Assembly: GCF_965249985.1 (NCBI RefSeq)
Contig: NZ_OZ252280.1
Source: Algiphilus sp022763315
GTDB taxonomy: Bacteria > Pseudomonadota > Gammaproteobacteria > Nevskiales > Nevskiaceae
DNA length: 64,000 nucleotides
Reading direction: 5' to 3' (one strand)
In this document: in pieces, positions 15,470-23,203 of the stretch
How the letters are laid out: each line of letters starts with the position of its first letter
Position numbering within the stretch: position 1 is the first letter of the stretch
Notes under the pieces: generated by a model
Told to the model about the DNA's origin: nothing
The model's input: the letters and a program-made list of their open reading frames with translations, nothing else
Databases searched by the model: none
Made by a program: the position numbers and the translations under genes

Positions 15470-17739
15470 TGCTCTCCGATGAATTGCAAAAAGCCCTCGA
15501 TGCCGCCTTTGTGCAGGCGCGCAACGAGCACCACGACATGCTCACCGTCGAGCACCTTCTGCTCGCCCTTCTGTCGGATGCCAACGTCAGTGAGGTACTC
15601 GGCGCGACCGGGGCCAATCTGGAGCAGCTTGAGGCGGCGCTGCGCGAGTACATCGCGCACAACGTGCAGTCGGACAGCGAAGCGTCGGCCGACCGCGATG
15701 TACAGCCCACACTATCCTTCCAGCGGGTGCTGCAGCGCGCGATCTATCACGTGCAGTCCGCCGGGCGGAAGCAGGTCTCCACACTGAACGTGCTGGTTGC
15801 CATCTTCTCCGAAAAGGACACCCATGCCGTCTATCTGCTGGCGCAGGAAGGGGTGTCGCGCCTCGACGTCGTCAACTACCTGTCGCACGGCATCTCCAAG
15901 GTGCCGGGCGCCGAGTCGAGCGAGGAAAGCAGCAACGCCACGCAGGGAACGCAGCCCCGTACAGGTGAAGATGCCTCGGCGCTGGAGCAGTACACCACCA
16001 ACCTCAACGAGCGCGCGCGCAAGGGCACGGTCGATCCGCTGATCGGTCGCGAGCACGAGATCGAGCGCGTCATGCAGACCCTATGCCGCCGGCGCAAGAA
16101 CAATCCGCTGCTGGTGGGCGAGGCCGGCGTCGGCAAGACCGCGATCGCCGAAGGTCTGGCCTGGCTGGTGACCGAAGGCCGCGTGCCCGAGGCGCTGCGC
16201 GAATCCACCATCTTCTCGCTGGATCTGGGCGCGCTCATCGCCGGTACCAAGTACCGCGGTGATTTCGAGAAGCGGCTCAAGGGTGTGCTGGCGGAGCTCT
16301 CCGAGATTTCCGGCGCGGTGCTGTTCATCGACGAGATTCACACCCTGATCGGTGCGGGTGCGGCCAGCGGCGGTGTCATGGATGCCTCCAACCTGCTCAA
16401 GCCCCTGCTCGCCAACGGCGAACTGCGCTGCATCGGATCGACCACCTACAGCGAGTATCGCGGCGTCTTCGAGAAGGACCGCGCGCTGGCGCGGCGTTTC
16501 CAGAAGGTGGATGTGGTCGAGCCGAGCGAGGCGGACACGATCCGCATCCTGGAAGGGCTCAAGAGCCGCTTCGAGGCGCATCACGAGGTCACTTTCACGC
16601 ATCCGGCGCTGGAATCAGCGGTGCACCTGTCCTCGCGGCATATCACCGATCGCTTCCTGCCCGACAAGGCTATCGACGTCATGGACGAGGCCGCTGCGCG
16701 TCTGCGCTTGCTGCCGGGCTCGCGCAAGCGCAAGACGGTGCAGGTGCGCGATATCGAGGATACGGTGGCGCGTATTGCCCGCATCCCGGCCAAGTCCGTG
16801 TCGACTGACGACCGCGAACGCCTGGAGCGCCTGGAGCGCGATCTCAAGCTGGTCATCTATGGCCAGAACCACGCCATCGAGACGCTGGCTTCGGCCATCA
16901 AGATGTCGCGTTCCGGGTTGGGCAATCCGGACAAGCCCATCGGTGCCTTCCTGCTGGCCGGCCCGACCGGCGTCGGCAAGACCGAGGTGACCCGGCAGCT
17001 GTCCGAGATCATGGGCATTGAGCTGCTGCGCTATGACATGTCCGAGTACATGGAGCGTCACACCGTGTCGCGGCTGATCGGCGCGCCTCCGGGCTATGTC
17101 GGTTTCGATCAGGGCGGTCTACTCACTGATGCCGTGCTCAAGCACCCGCACTCGGTGGTGTTGCTCGACGAGATCGAGAAGGCGCACCCGGATGTCTTCA
17201 ACCTGCTGCTGCAAGTCATGGATCACGGAACCCTGACGGATAACAACGGCCGCAAGGTCGACTTCCGCAACGTGATCCTGATCATGACCACCAACGCGGG
17301 CGCCGAAGTGCAGGCGCGGCGGTCGATCGGCTTCACCGAGCAGGATCACTCCAGCGACGCCATGGAGATCATCCGCAAGGCCTTCACGCCCGAATTCCGT
17401 AATCGGCTGGACGCCATTATCGCCTTCGATTCGCTGCAGCCCGAGGCCGTGGCGCGCGTGGTCGACAAGTTCATCATGCAGCTGGAGGCGCAGCTTGGCG
17501 CCAAGAAGGTGCAGCTGGAAGTCGACGAGGACGCCCGCGCCTGGTTGGCGGAACATGGCTTCGACGAGAAGATGGGCGCGCGTCCCATGGCACGCGTCAT
17601 CCAGGAGCACATCAAGCGTCCGCTGGCGGAGGAACTGCTGTTCGGCAAGCTGGCCAACGGTGGGCAGGTGCGCGTCAGAGCGGAAGGCGAGGCGCTCAAG
17701 CTGGAAGTCAACGAGCGCGAAACCGAAGCCGAAGTCTGA
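15469..17739 (+). CDS. clpA: ATP-dependent Clp protease ATP-binding subunit ClpA
   Basis: The AAA+ unfoldase that feeds substrates into ClpP. In 756 residues: an N-domain with two Clp repeats (about 1-145, the ClpS docking site), a first AAA module with Walker A GEAGVGKT near 218 and FIDEIHTLIGAG near 286, and a second module with GPTGVGKT near 498 and LLDEIEKAHPDVFN near 565. The ClpP-docking loop RRSIGF (IGF tripeptide) is near 620. All catalytic motifs are intact. clpP is not in this window. A GC hairpin at 17755-17780 follows the gene, before the convergent phoD-like gene. Confidence 0.97.
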   Translation: MLSDELQKALDAAFVQARNEHHDMLTVEHLLLALLSDANVSEVLGATGANLEQLEAALREYIAHNVQSDSEASADRDVQPTLSFQRVLQRAIYHVQSAGRKQVSTLNVLVAIFSEKDTHAVYLLAQEGVSRLDVVNYLSHGISKVPGAESSEESSNATQGTQPRTGEDASALEQYTTNLNERARKGTVDPLIGREHEIERVMQTLCRRRKNNPLLVGEAGVGKTAIAEGLAWLVTEGRVPEALRESTIFSLDLGALIAGTKYRGDFEKRLKGVLAELSEISGAVLFIDEIHTLIGAGAASGGVMDASNLLKPLLANGELRCIGSTTYSEYRGVFEKDRALARRFQKVDVVEPSEADTIRILEGLKSRFEAHHEVTFTHPALESAVHLSSRHITDRFLPDKAIDVMDEAAARLRLLPGSRKRKTVQVRDIEDTVARIARIPAKSVSTDDRERLERLERDLKLVIYGQNHAIETLASAIKMSRSGLGNPDKPIGAFLLAGPTGVGKTEVTRQLSEIMGIELLRYDMSEYMERHTVSRLIGAPPGYVGFDQGGLLTDAVLKHPHSVVLLDEIEKAHPDVFNLLLQVMDHGTLTDNNGRKVDFRNVILIMTTNAGAEVQARRSIGFTEQDHSSDAMEIIRKAFTPEFRNRLDAIIAFDSLQPEAVARVVDKFIMQLEAQLGAKKVQLEVDEDARAWLAEHGFDEKMGARPMARVIQEHIKRPLAEELLFGKLANGGQVRVRAEGEALKLEVNERETEAEV

Positions 17740-17754
17740 ACGTCGCGGCTGATG

Positions 17755-17780
17755 CGCGGGGCCGGGCAACCGGCCCCGCG
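17755..17780. terminator. 11-bp GC hairpin with GCAA loop between clpA and phoD
   Basis: CGCGGGGCCGG (17755-17765), loop GCAA, CCGGCCCCGCG (17770-17780). The perfect stem and GNRA-type loop would be stable from either strand, but no T-run follows. It lies between convergent genes and probably serves as an mRNA 3'-end structure for both. Confidence 0.5.
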
Positions 17781-17805
17781 TCAGCGTGTCGCGAAGCGGT
17801 TCCCG

Positions 17806-19482
17806 TCAGGGAGTCACGGTCTCAGCGGCAGCGGGTGCCGGCGCCAGAGCCGGCGCATCTGCCTTTGGTTCGGTGGGGCTGCTGCTGCGTTCGAGGCGGT
17901 TCCAGCCGTTCTGACCGTCGCCGAAGGCATCACGCGTGAGGAAGGCGGCAGCGAAAGCCTCTCCGTCATCGGGCGTCTCGATGGTCGGCACGTACCAGAA
18001 TTCACCCTGACAGCGCTCCGGGGTAATGTCGAGCAGCACGTACCCGTGGCTTGCGGTATCGACGTATTTGATGTGCGTGTTGACCAGGCGGATCACATCG
18101 GCGATGCCGTCGATCTCCGGCAGGCCGCTGCTCGTCACCGACGGGGTGATGAACTCCACCCCCATGCTGCCACGGCCGGTGAGCGGACCGTACTGGGTCA
18201 GATCCCCCGGGCTGGGCGTCAGCTCATTGGCCCAGGAGGTATGGATATCGCCGGTGATGACCACGTTGTTGCGGATGTTCTGTACTCGCCATTGATCGAA
18301 GATGCGATCGCGATTGCCCTCATAGCCGTCCCATTGGTCGGGGTTGGCGGGAATGTCGAGCAGCTCGACGTTGATGACGTCATTGGCCAGCAGTGAATTC
18401 AGCACATGCAGCTGGGCAAACATCGTCTGATTGCCATAGACGCGCCACCGCGCTGTGGAGGCCGTGATCTGCTGCGCCAGCCAGTCTTCCTGTTCGAAGC
18501 CCATCATGGTGCGGCCCGGATCATCGATGACGCGGCGTTGCGCCAGACTGTCGGCCGGGCGATCGCGTCCGAACAGCCGCGTTTCCAACACGATGAGATC
18601 GACCAGGTCACCAAAGGCGAAACTGCGGAAAATCCGGGTCAGGTCGTCGGGGTCCGGTGTGCGGATCGGCATCCATTCGTGATAGACGCGGGTGGCGATG
18701 GCCTTGCGTGTGGGCCAGTCGCCTTCTCCCTCGTTGTGGTTCTGCGCGCCATCCTTCCAGCTGTCGTTGGTCGACTCGTGATCGTCCCAGACGCAGATCC
18801 AGGGATGCTGTCGATGTGCTTCCTGTAGATCCGGGTCGGAGCGGTACTGGGCGTAGCGTGCCCGGTAGTCTTCCAGACTGAGAATCTCGCGCGGTGGCTC
18901 GGGACGCCGGCCGAGGCGGTCCGTGCCATCGTTCTCATAGATGTAGTCGCCCAGATGCAGTACCGCGTCCAGGTCGGCGCGCCGCGCCATGACGCGGTAA
19001 ACGTTGAAGAAGCCGTCTTCATACTGCGAGCAGGAGGTGAATGCCAGTCGCAGGTGGTCCACCGTCCCCACCGGCAGAGTGCGGGTGCGGCCGATGGTGG
19101 AGGACTGTCCCAGCGCCTCGAAGCGGTAGTAGTAGGTCGTGGCGGGGGCCAGACCCTCGGCGTCGATCTTTACCGTGTAGTCGCGCTCCGCGTGGGTGGT
19201 GACGGTGCCGGAACGCAGTACCTGATTCAGGTCAGGGTCCATGCCGACCAGCCAGCGCACCTGCACGCTGCCGGCGGAAACCCCCGAGACGCGGGTCCAC
19301 AGGATGACGCGGTCAGAGAGCGGATCACCGCTGGCGACCCCGTGACGGAAAACGGACGCGGCGCCTGAAGGGCCGGAAAGCGGAGAAGTGGACGTGCCGC
19401 AGGCGCTCAACCAGGGGAGGGTGGCTGTGGTGCCCAGCAGGCTGGCATCGCGCAGGAAGGCGCGTCGGGTAGGGGGGCTCAT
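17806..19482 (-). CDS. phoD: PhoD-family alkaline phosphatase/phosphodiesterase, Tat-exported lipoprotein
   Basis: A 558-residue PhoD-type metallophosphatase expected to release phosphate from phosphate esters outside the cytoplasmic membrane. The N-terminus has a twin-arginine signal (SPPTRRAFLRDASLLG) ending in a lipobox-like LSAC, suggesting a Tat-exported lipoprotein. A PhoD N-terminal domain (about 45-135, FRHGVASGDPLSDRVILWTR) precedes the metal-binding catalytic core, with LHLGDYIYEN near 175, VWDDHES near 235 and ITGDIHTSWANE near 410. The C-terminus is an Ala/Pro-rich tail. It is divided from infA by 234 bases in which I see no gene. Control by phosphate is usual for the family, but I could not find a clear Pho box. 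Confidence 0.9.
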   Translation of the reverse strand: MSPPTRRAFLRDASLLGTTATLPWLSACGTSTSPLSGPSGAASVFRHGVASGDPLSDRVILWTRVSGVSAGSVQVRWLVGMDPDLNQVLRSGTVTTHAERDYTVKIDAEGLAPATTYYYRFEALGQSSTIGRTRTLPVGTVDHLRLAFTSCSQYEDGFFNVYRVMARRADLDAVLHLGDYIYENDGTDRLGRRPEPPREILSLEDYRARYAQYRSDPDLQEAHRQHPWICVWDDHESTNDSWKDGAQNHNEGEGDWPTRKAIATRVYHEWMPIRTPDPDDLTRIFRSFAFGDLVDLIVLETRLFGRDRPADSLAQRRVIDDPGRTMMGFEQEDWLAQQITASTARWRVYGNQTMFAQLHVLNSLLANDVINVELLDIPANPDQWDGYEGNRDRIFDQWRVQNIRNNVVITGDIHTSWANELTPSPGDLTQYGPLTGRGSMGVEFITPSVTSSGLPEIDGIADVIRLVNTHIKYVDTASHGYVLLDITPERCQGEFWYVPTIETPDDGEAFAAAFLTRDAFGDGQNGWNRLERSSSPTEPKADAPALAPAPAAAETVTP

Positions 19483-19716
19483 GATTCAGACAAGGAAAAA
19501 AGAACACGGATTATCCGACGCCGCCGTGACAGTTTTCTGACGCGGCTGGCGCCCGCGCACGCCTCCGGATCGCCCCATTGGCGCGCGGACACCGTGCCGG
19601 GCCGTTGTGGCCAAGCCTTGTGCTGCTGCGATCTTGTGCCCGGTTTTGAGCGGCCGCTTGCTGTTGCTGCAATGCTTTGGGCCACCCCTTGCCGGAAACG
19701 GCCCACGGCCCCGCCG

Positions 19717-19935
19717 CTACTTGTCGCGGTAGGTGATCCGTCCCTTGGTCAAGTCGTAGGGGGTGAGTTCGACCTTGACCTTGTCACCCGTGAGGATACG
19801 GATGTAGTGCTTGCGCATCTTGCCCGAGATGTGCGCGGTCACAACGTGCCCATTCTCAAGCTTTACGCGAAAAGTGGTGTTGGGAAGGGTGTCGAGGACG
19901 ACCCCCTCCATTTCAATATGGTCTTCTTTGGCCAT
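19717..19935 (-). CDS. infA: Translation initiation factor IF-1
   Basis: A 72-residue OB-fold protein that occupies the A site of the 30S subunit during initiation. The sequence is nearly canonical from MAKEDHIEMEGVVLDTLPNT to LTKGRITYRDK. It lies downstream of bpt and aat, an arrangement common in proteobacteria, and is close to clpA-clpS. A good promoter overlaps the end of bpt, so it can be transcribed independently. No strong Shine-Dalgarno is visible. Confidence 0.97.
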   Translation of the reverse strand: MAKEDHIEMEGVVLDTLPNTTFRVKLENGHVVTAHISGKMRKHYIRILTGDKVKVELTPYDLTKGRITYRDK

Positions 19936-19962
19936 GAATTCGGGTGATGGAGTAAGCCCGTT

Positions 19963-19991
19963 ATTATCGCCCGGCCGCGCTTATTCGGCAA
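19963..19991 (-). promoter_or_regulatory. infA: Predicted sigma70 promoter of infA
   Basis: On the minus strand, TTGCCG (19991-19986), a 17-base spacer and GATAAT (19968-19963). The -35 overlaps the last codons of bpt, and transcription would begin roughly 20 bases before the infA start. Sequence prediction only. Confidence 0.5.
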
Positions 19992-20697
19992 TCCGTGACC
20001 AACCGGCGCCGTCGGAGCGCTCCTGGGGCCGGAAGCGCTTCTTGTACTCCATCTTGCTGCAGCCGGGAATCCAGTAGCCGAGCCAGACATGATCGCGGCC
20101 TTCGCTCTGGGCTGCACTGATCTGGGAAAGCACCGCCAGCGTGCCGAGGCTGCGCGCGGCATGGTCCGGGGCCGGGTCGAAAACGGTGTACACGGCGGAA
20201 AAGCCGTGCGGCAGTACATCGACCACGGCGCAGGCAACCAGGCGATCGTCATGGAAATACTGCCAGTATTCCACTGGCATCCAGCTGCAATCGGTGAAGC
20301 GCTCAAAGCCGAAATGGTCATCCGCCTCCATCCCCTCGCCCTCGTGCCGTGCGCGCAGATAGCGTTCGTAGAGCGCAAGAATGTCGCTGTTGATGGTCGA
20401 CACCCGCACCAGTTGGAGATCGCGGTTGCGCTTCATGCAGCGCCGCTGTGCGCGGTCCGGTGCGAAATCGCGCACCGGTATTCGTACCGGTGTGCACGCC
20501 TGGCATTGCGGGCAGTGCGGCCGATAGACGGCGTCGCCGCTGCGACGGAAGCCCTGTTCCAGCAACTGCTCATAGCGCGCGGCATCCAGGCGCAGGCGCG
20601 GATCAACCACCAGATTGCGCGCGGTACGCTGTTCCAGATAGCTGCACGCATGCGGCTGCGTGATCAGGAGGCTGACGTTCTGGAGACCGCTCAACAT
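19981..20697 (-). CDS. bpt: Aspartate/glutamate leucyltransferase (arginyltransferase family)
   Basis: Transfers Leu from leucyl-tRNA to N-terminal Asp or Glu of proteins, making them ClpS/ClpA substrates. The 238 residues show the N-terminal Cys-rich zone (ACSYLEQRTARNLVVDP and CPQCQACTPVRIPV, about 65-78) and the C-terminal ATE domain with YTVFDP and WLGYWIPGCSKMEYKKRFRP. The start is ATG 20697 (MLSGLQNVSLL), which overlaps the aat stop by 7 bases; a longer in-frame reading would add a leader absent from the family. Eukaryotic-type arginyl transfer is the alternative, but bacterial proteins next to aat are normally the leucyl enzyme. Confidence 0.93.
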   Translation of the reverse strand: MLSGLQNVSLLITQPHACSYLEQRTARNLVVDPRLRLDAARYEQLLEQGFRRSGDAVYRPHCPQCQACTPVRIPVRDFAPDRAQRRCMKRNRDLQLVRVSTINSDILALYERYLRARHEGEGMEADDHFGFERFTDCSWMPVEYWQYFHDDRLVACAVVDVLPHGFSAVYTVFDPAPDHAARSLGTLAVLSQISAAQSEGRDHVWLGYWIPGCSKMEYKKRFRPQERSDGAGWSRIAE

Positions 20698-21437
20698 GAC
20701 CGGGCGGGGTAATGGTGGAGGGTGGAGGGAGCCGCTTCCGGCACCTTCCAATTTGGTGCCGGTAGGCTGGTGAGACGCCACACGCTTTCGATGAACTGCG
20801 AGCGCGGAATGTCGACCGCGCCCAGACGCTGCAGATGGGGGGAACCCACTTGGCAGTCAAGCATCGGCATCTCGCAGGCATTCATGAAGTGACATAACCA
20901 GTACAGAGCAATTTTCGAGCCATCGTCTGCGCTGGAGAACATCGATTCTCCAAAGAACATGCGCCCAATCGCCACCCCGTACACGCCGCCGATCAACCTG
21001 CCTTCGCGCCAGATTTCGACGGTCTTCATGGCGCCTTCGTCGAACAGTGCACGGTAGGCCTTGCGCATCTGCAATCCCAACCATGTGCCCTGACCGGGCG
21101 CGCGCGGTGCAGCGCAGGCCTCCAGCACCGCATCCGGCGCGGTGTTGAAGGACACCGCGTAGTCGGCGCGTCGAACCGCGCGGCGCAGGCTGCGGCTCAC
21201 GTGCATGCCCTGGGTGGGCAGGATCGTGCGCGGGTCGGGGCTCCACCACAGGATCGGCTCGTCCGGATTGAACCAGGGGAAGATGCCCTCCCGGTAGGCG
21301 CGTAACAACCGCGCGCTGGACAAATCACCGCCGATGGCCAGCAAGCCGTTGGGATCGCGCAGCGCCCGTCCGGCAGGCGGGAAGGGCTGCGCCGGGTCCT
21401 TCGGGTCGAGCCAATGGAGCCGGATAGGGTTGTCCAT
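20691..21437 (-). CDS. aat: Leucyl/phenylalanyl-tRNA-protein transferase
   Basis: Adds Leu or Phe from tRNA to proteins with N-terminal Arg or Lys, producing degrons read by ClpS. The 248 residues contain the signature region LLAIGGDLSSARLLRAYREG, then IFPWF (about 32-56), WWSPDPRTIL (about 64-73) and GGVYGVAIGRMFFGESMF. It overlaps bpt by 7 bases, so both Leu transferases are co-translated and then feed the same ClpS/ClpA pathway encoded at 15155-17739. It is separated from the FemAB-like gene upstream by 9 bases, suggesting one transcript. Confidence 0.96.
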   Translation of the reverse strand: MDNPIRLHWLDPKDPAQPFPPAGRALRDPNGLLAIGGDLSSARLLRAYREGIFPWFNPDEPILWWSPDPRTILPTQGMHVSRSLRRAVRRADYAVSFNTAPDAVLEACAAPRAPGQGTWLGLQMRKAYRALFDEGAMKTVEIWREGRLIGGVYGVAIGRMFFGESMFSSADDGSKIALYWLCHFMNACEMPMLDCQVGSPHLQRLGAVDIPRSQFIESVWRLTSLPAPNWKVPEAAPSTLHHYPARSC

Positions 21438-21446
21438 GACGGTACT

Positions 21447-22607
21447 CTATCGCGCGTTTGCGCCTGCTGCCTCGCTTTCGGGCTGCCGGTAGGCGCTGTG
21501 TTCCGCGGCGAGACGCTCCCGCCCGCTTTCGATCACCGCGCGCTCGCGCTGCAGGAAATCCGCGACCGCCTCGTGCAGGCGCGGTTCGGCCAACCAGTGC
21601 AGGCTATAGGTCAGTACCGGCTCGAAGCCCCGCATCAGCTTGTGCCCTCCCTGGGTGCCGGCATCGAAGCGCGCCAGCCCTTGGTCGATACAGTAAGCGA
21701 TGCCCTGGTAGTAGCAGGTTTCGAAGTGCAGGCTGTGGATCTCCTCGCTACAGCCCCAGTGGCGTCCATACAGGGTGTCGGCGCCCTGCACGCACAGCGC
21801 GCAGGCGACGATCTCGGCATCGCGCTCGCCCAGAATCACGCGCACCGGTGTTCCCGCCGCGCGCCCGTACTGCTGCCAGAAGCCCTCGCGCAGATAGGGT
21901 GACTGTCCGCGGACATGGTAGGTGTGCGCGTACAGCGCGTAGATGCGTGCCCACGCCGCGTCGTCGAGCGCGTCCCCGCGAGCCACGCGAAAGCGTACGC
22001 CCGCTTCCTCCTGAACGCGGCGACGTTCGCGGCGAATCTTCTTGCGCTTGGCGCTGCTCAACGCGGCCAGATAGTCGTCGAAGTTGGCGTAGCCGCGATT
22101 GCAGAAGTGAAATTGCACGTCTTCACGCAGCAGAAATCCCGCCTCCCCCAGCGCGGAGGCATCTTCGGCTTGCGCGAAAAGGATGTGCTGCGAAGACAGA
22201 CCGCGTTGCGCACCTGTTTGGTGCAAGGCCTGCGCGAGCTGCGTCTTGGACGCTGCGTCGCGTGCACCCAGCCGCGGCCCGCCACTGGGTGTGAAGGGGA
22301 TGGCGCTGACGCCTTTGGGGTAGTAGCTGCAGCCGATCCGGTGCGCGGCGTCCGCCCACTGAAAATCGAAGACGAACTCGCCATAGGAATGGTGCTTTCG
22401 GTAGTGCGGCGCCGCCGCGCAGGGCACCCCTGCATCGTCGTAGAGCACGAGATGCTCGGGTTCCCATCCGGTCTCCGCCGTGACGCTGCCGCTGTCTTCC
22501 AGCGCCGCTAGGAAGGCGTGGCGCGTGAAGGGGTAGCCGGTATCGAACAAGGCATCCCATTGCGCGGCCGGAATCTCGCCGATGGCGTGGTGGTATCGAA
22601 TCTGCAC
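21447..22607 (-). CDS. FemAB-like/GNAT-fold protein (DUF482)
   Basis: A 386-residue protein of the FemAB-like family (PF04339), a double-GNAT-fold group loosely called peptidoglycan biosynthesis/recognition, with no firm biochemical function in proteobacteria. Conserved segments visible are KHHSYGEFVFDFQWADAAHR (about 70-89), YYPKGVSAIPFTPSGGPRL (about 95-113), the basic SSAKRKKIRRERRRVQEE (about 184-201) and YYQGIAYCIDQGLARFDAGT near the C-terminus. No signal peptide or membrane helix. It lies 9 bases upstream of aat in the same direction, which may be only an operon convenience. Confidence 0.85.
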   Translation of the reverse strand: MQIRYHHAIGEIPAAQWDALFDTGYPFTRHAFLAALEDSGSVTAETGWEPEHLVLYDDAGVPCAAAPHYRKHHSYGEFVFDFQWADAAHRIGCSYYPKGVSAIPFTPSGGPRLGARDAASKTQLAQALHQTGAQRGLSSQHILFAQAEDASALGEAGFLLREDVQFHFCNRGYANFDDYLAALSSAKRKKIRRERRRVQEEAGVRFRVARGDALDDAAWARIYALYAHTYHVRGQSPYLREGFWQQYGRAAGTPVRVILGERDAEIVACALCVQGADTLYGRHWGCSEEIHSLHFETCYYQGIAYCIDQGLARFDAGTQGGHKLMRGFEPVLTYSLHWLAEPRLHEAVADFLQRERAVIESGRERLAAEHSAYRQPESEAAGANAR

Positions 22608-22649
22608 GCGGCAAGCGTGCCCTGCCTGAAGGTGACTGACCAGTCCGTA

Positions 22650-23018
22650 CTAGTGATATACAAGCTCGGAAGAGCCGGTGCCGCGCAGCGCCCACTGGAT
22701 GCAGGCGTCGTATTCAAAGCTGTCGACCTGCTCGTCTTCACCCGCCGGTGCGGCGGCGCCCGAGAAGTGCCCCTCCGCGTCGAATTGCAGGCAGGCGATG
22801 CCGGTCTGCACGCGGATTTCATCACCCTTGGACTGGTCCAAAGCAATCTGCAGATAGCGCAGGCGGGAGTCGGCGAATTCGGGCAGGGCGGACTGGCCCG
22901 AAGCGACGCGGGCGGCAGCTTCCGCGCTGAACTCGCGGATATCGCCGTCGGGCGTCAGAACGAAGTGCTTGACGTCTACGCTCATGTCGTTGCCTCGTTG
23001 CATCATGTCCTCAATCAT
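22650..23018 (-). CDS. Hypothetical 122-residue protein
   Basis: I do not recognise this protein. It is small, acidic and soluble, without signal peptide or membrane helix. Readable features are an N-terminal VKHFVLTPDGDIREFSAEAA, a charged middle and a C-terminal FEYDACIQWALRGTG. The ATG at 23018 is chosen because AAGGAG lies six bases upstream; a second ATG at residue 12 is possible. It ends 42 bases before the FemAB-like gene and may share its transcript. It faces ftsK across a 185-base divergent region. Confidence 0.65.
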   Translation of the reverse strand: MIEDMMQRGNDMSVDVKHFVLTPDGDIREFSAEAAARVASGQSALPEFADSRLRYLQIALDQSKGDEIRVQTGIACLQFDAEGHFSGAAAPAGEDEQVDSFEYDACIQWALRGTGSSELVYH

Positions 23019-23203
23019 CTTGCACTCCTTACTGGGGGCTGATCGATCGTCTTCAAGGCCAAGGCAGGTTCGGGCGGGGCGGCTTGCATGCAGCCGATAT
23101 ACTGCTTGGAAAGCGTTCCCAGTGCACAAGTTCAACGACTGCGATCGCTGCCGCAACGTGTGCCCGCATTCATTTCATACACTCTTCGGCCACAGCAAAC
23201 TAC

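Noticed and set aside
19483..19716. tRNA gene between phoD and infA
   Set aside because: A tRNA-Ser often sits near infA/aat in E. coli, so I looked for a T-arm and anticodon arm; neither is present.
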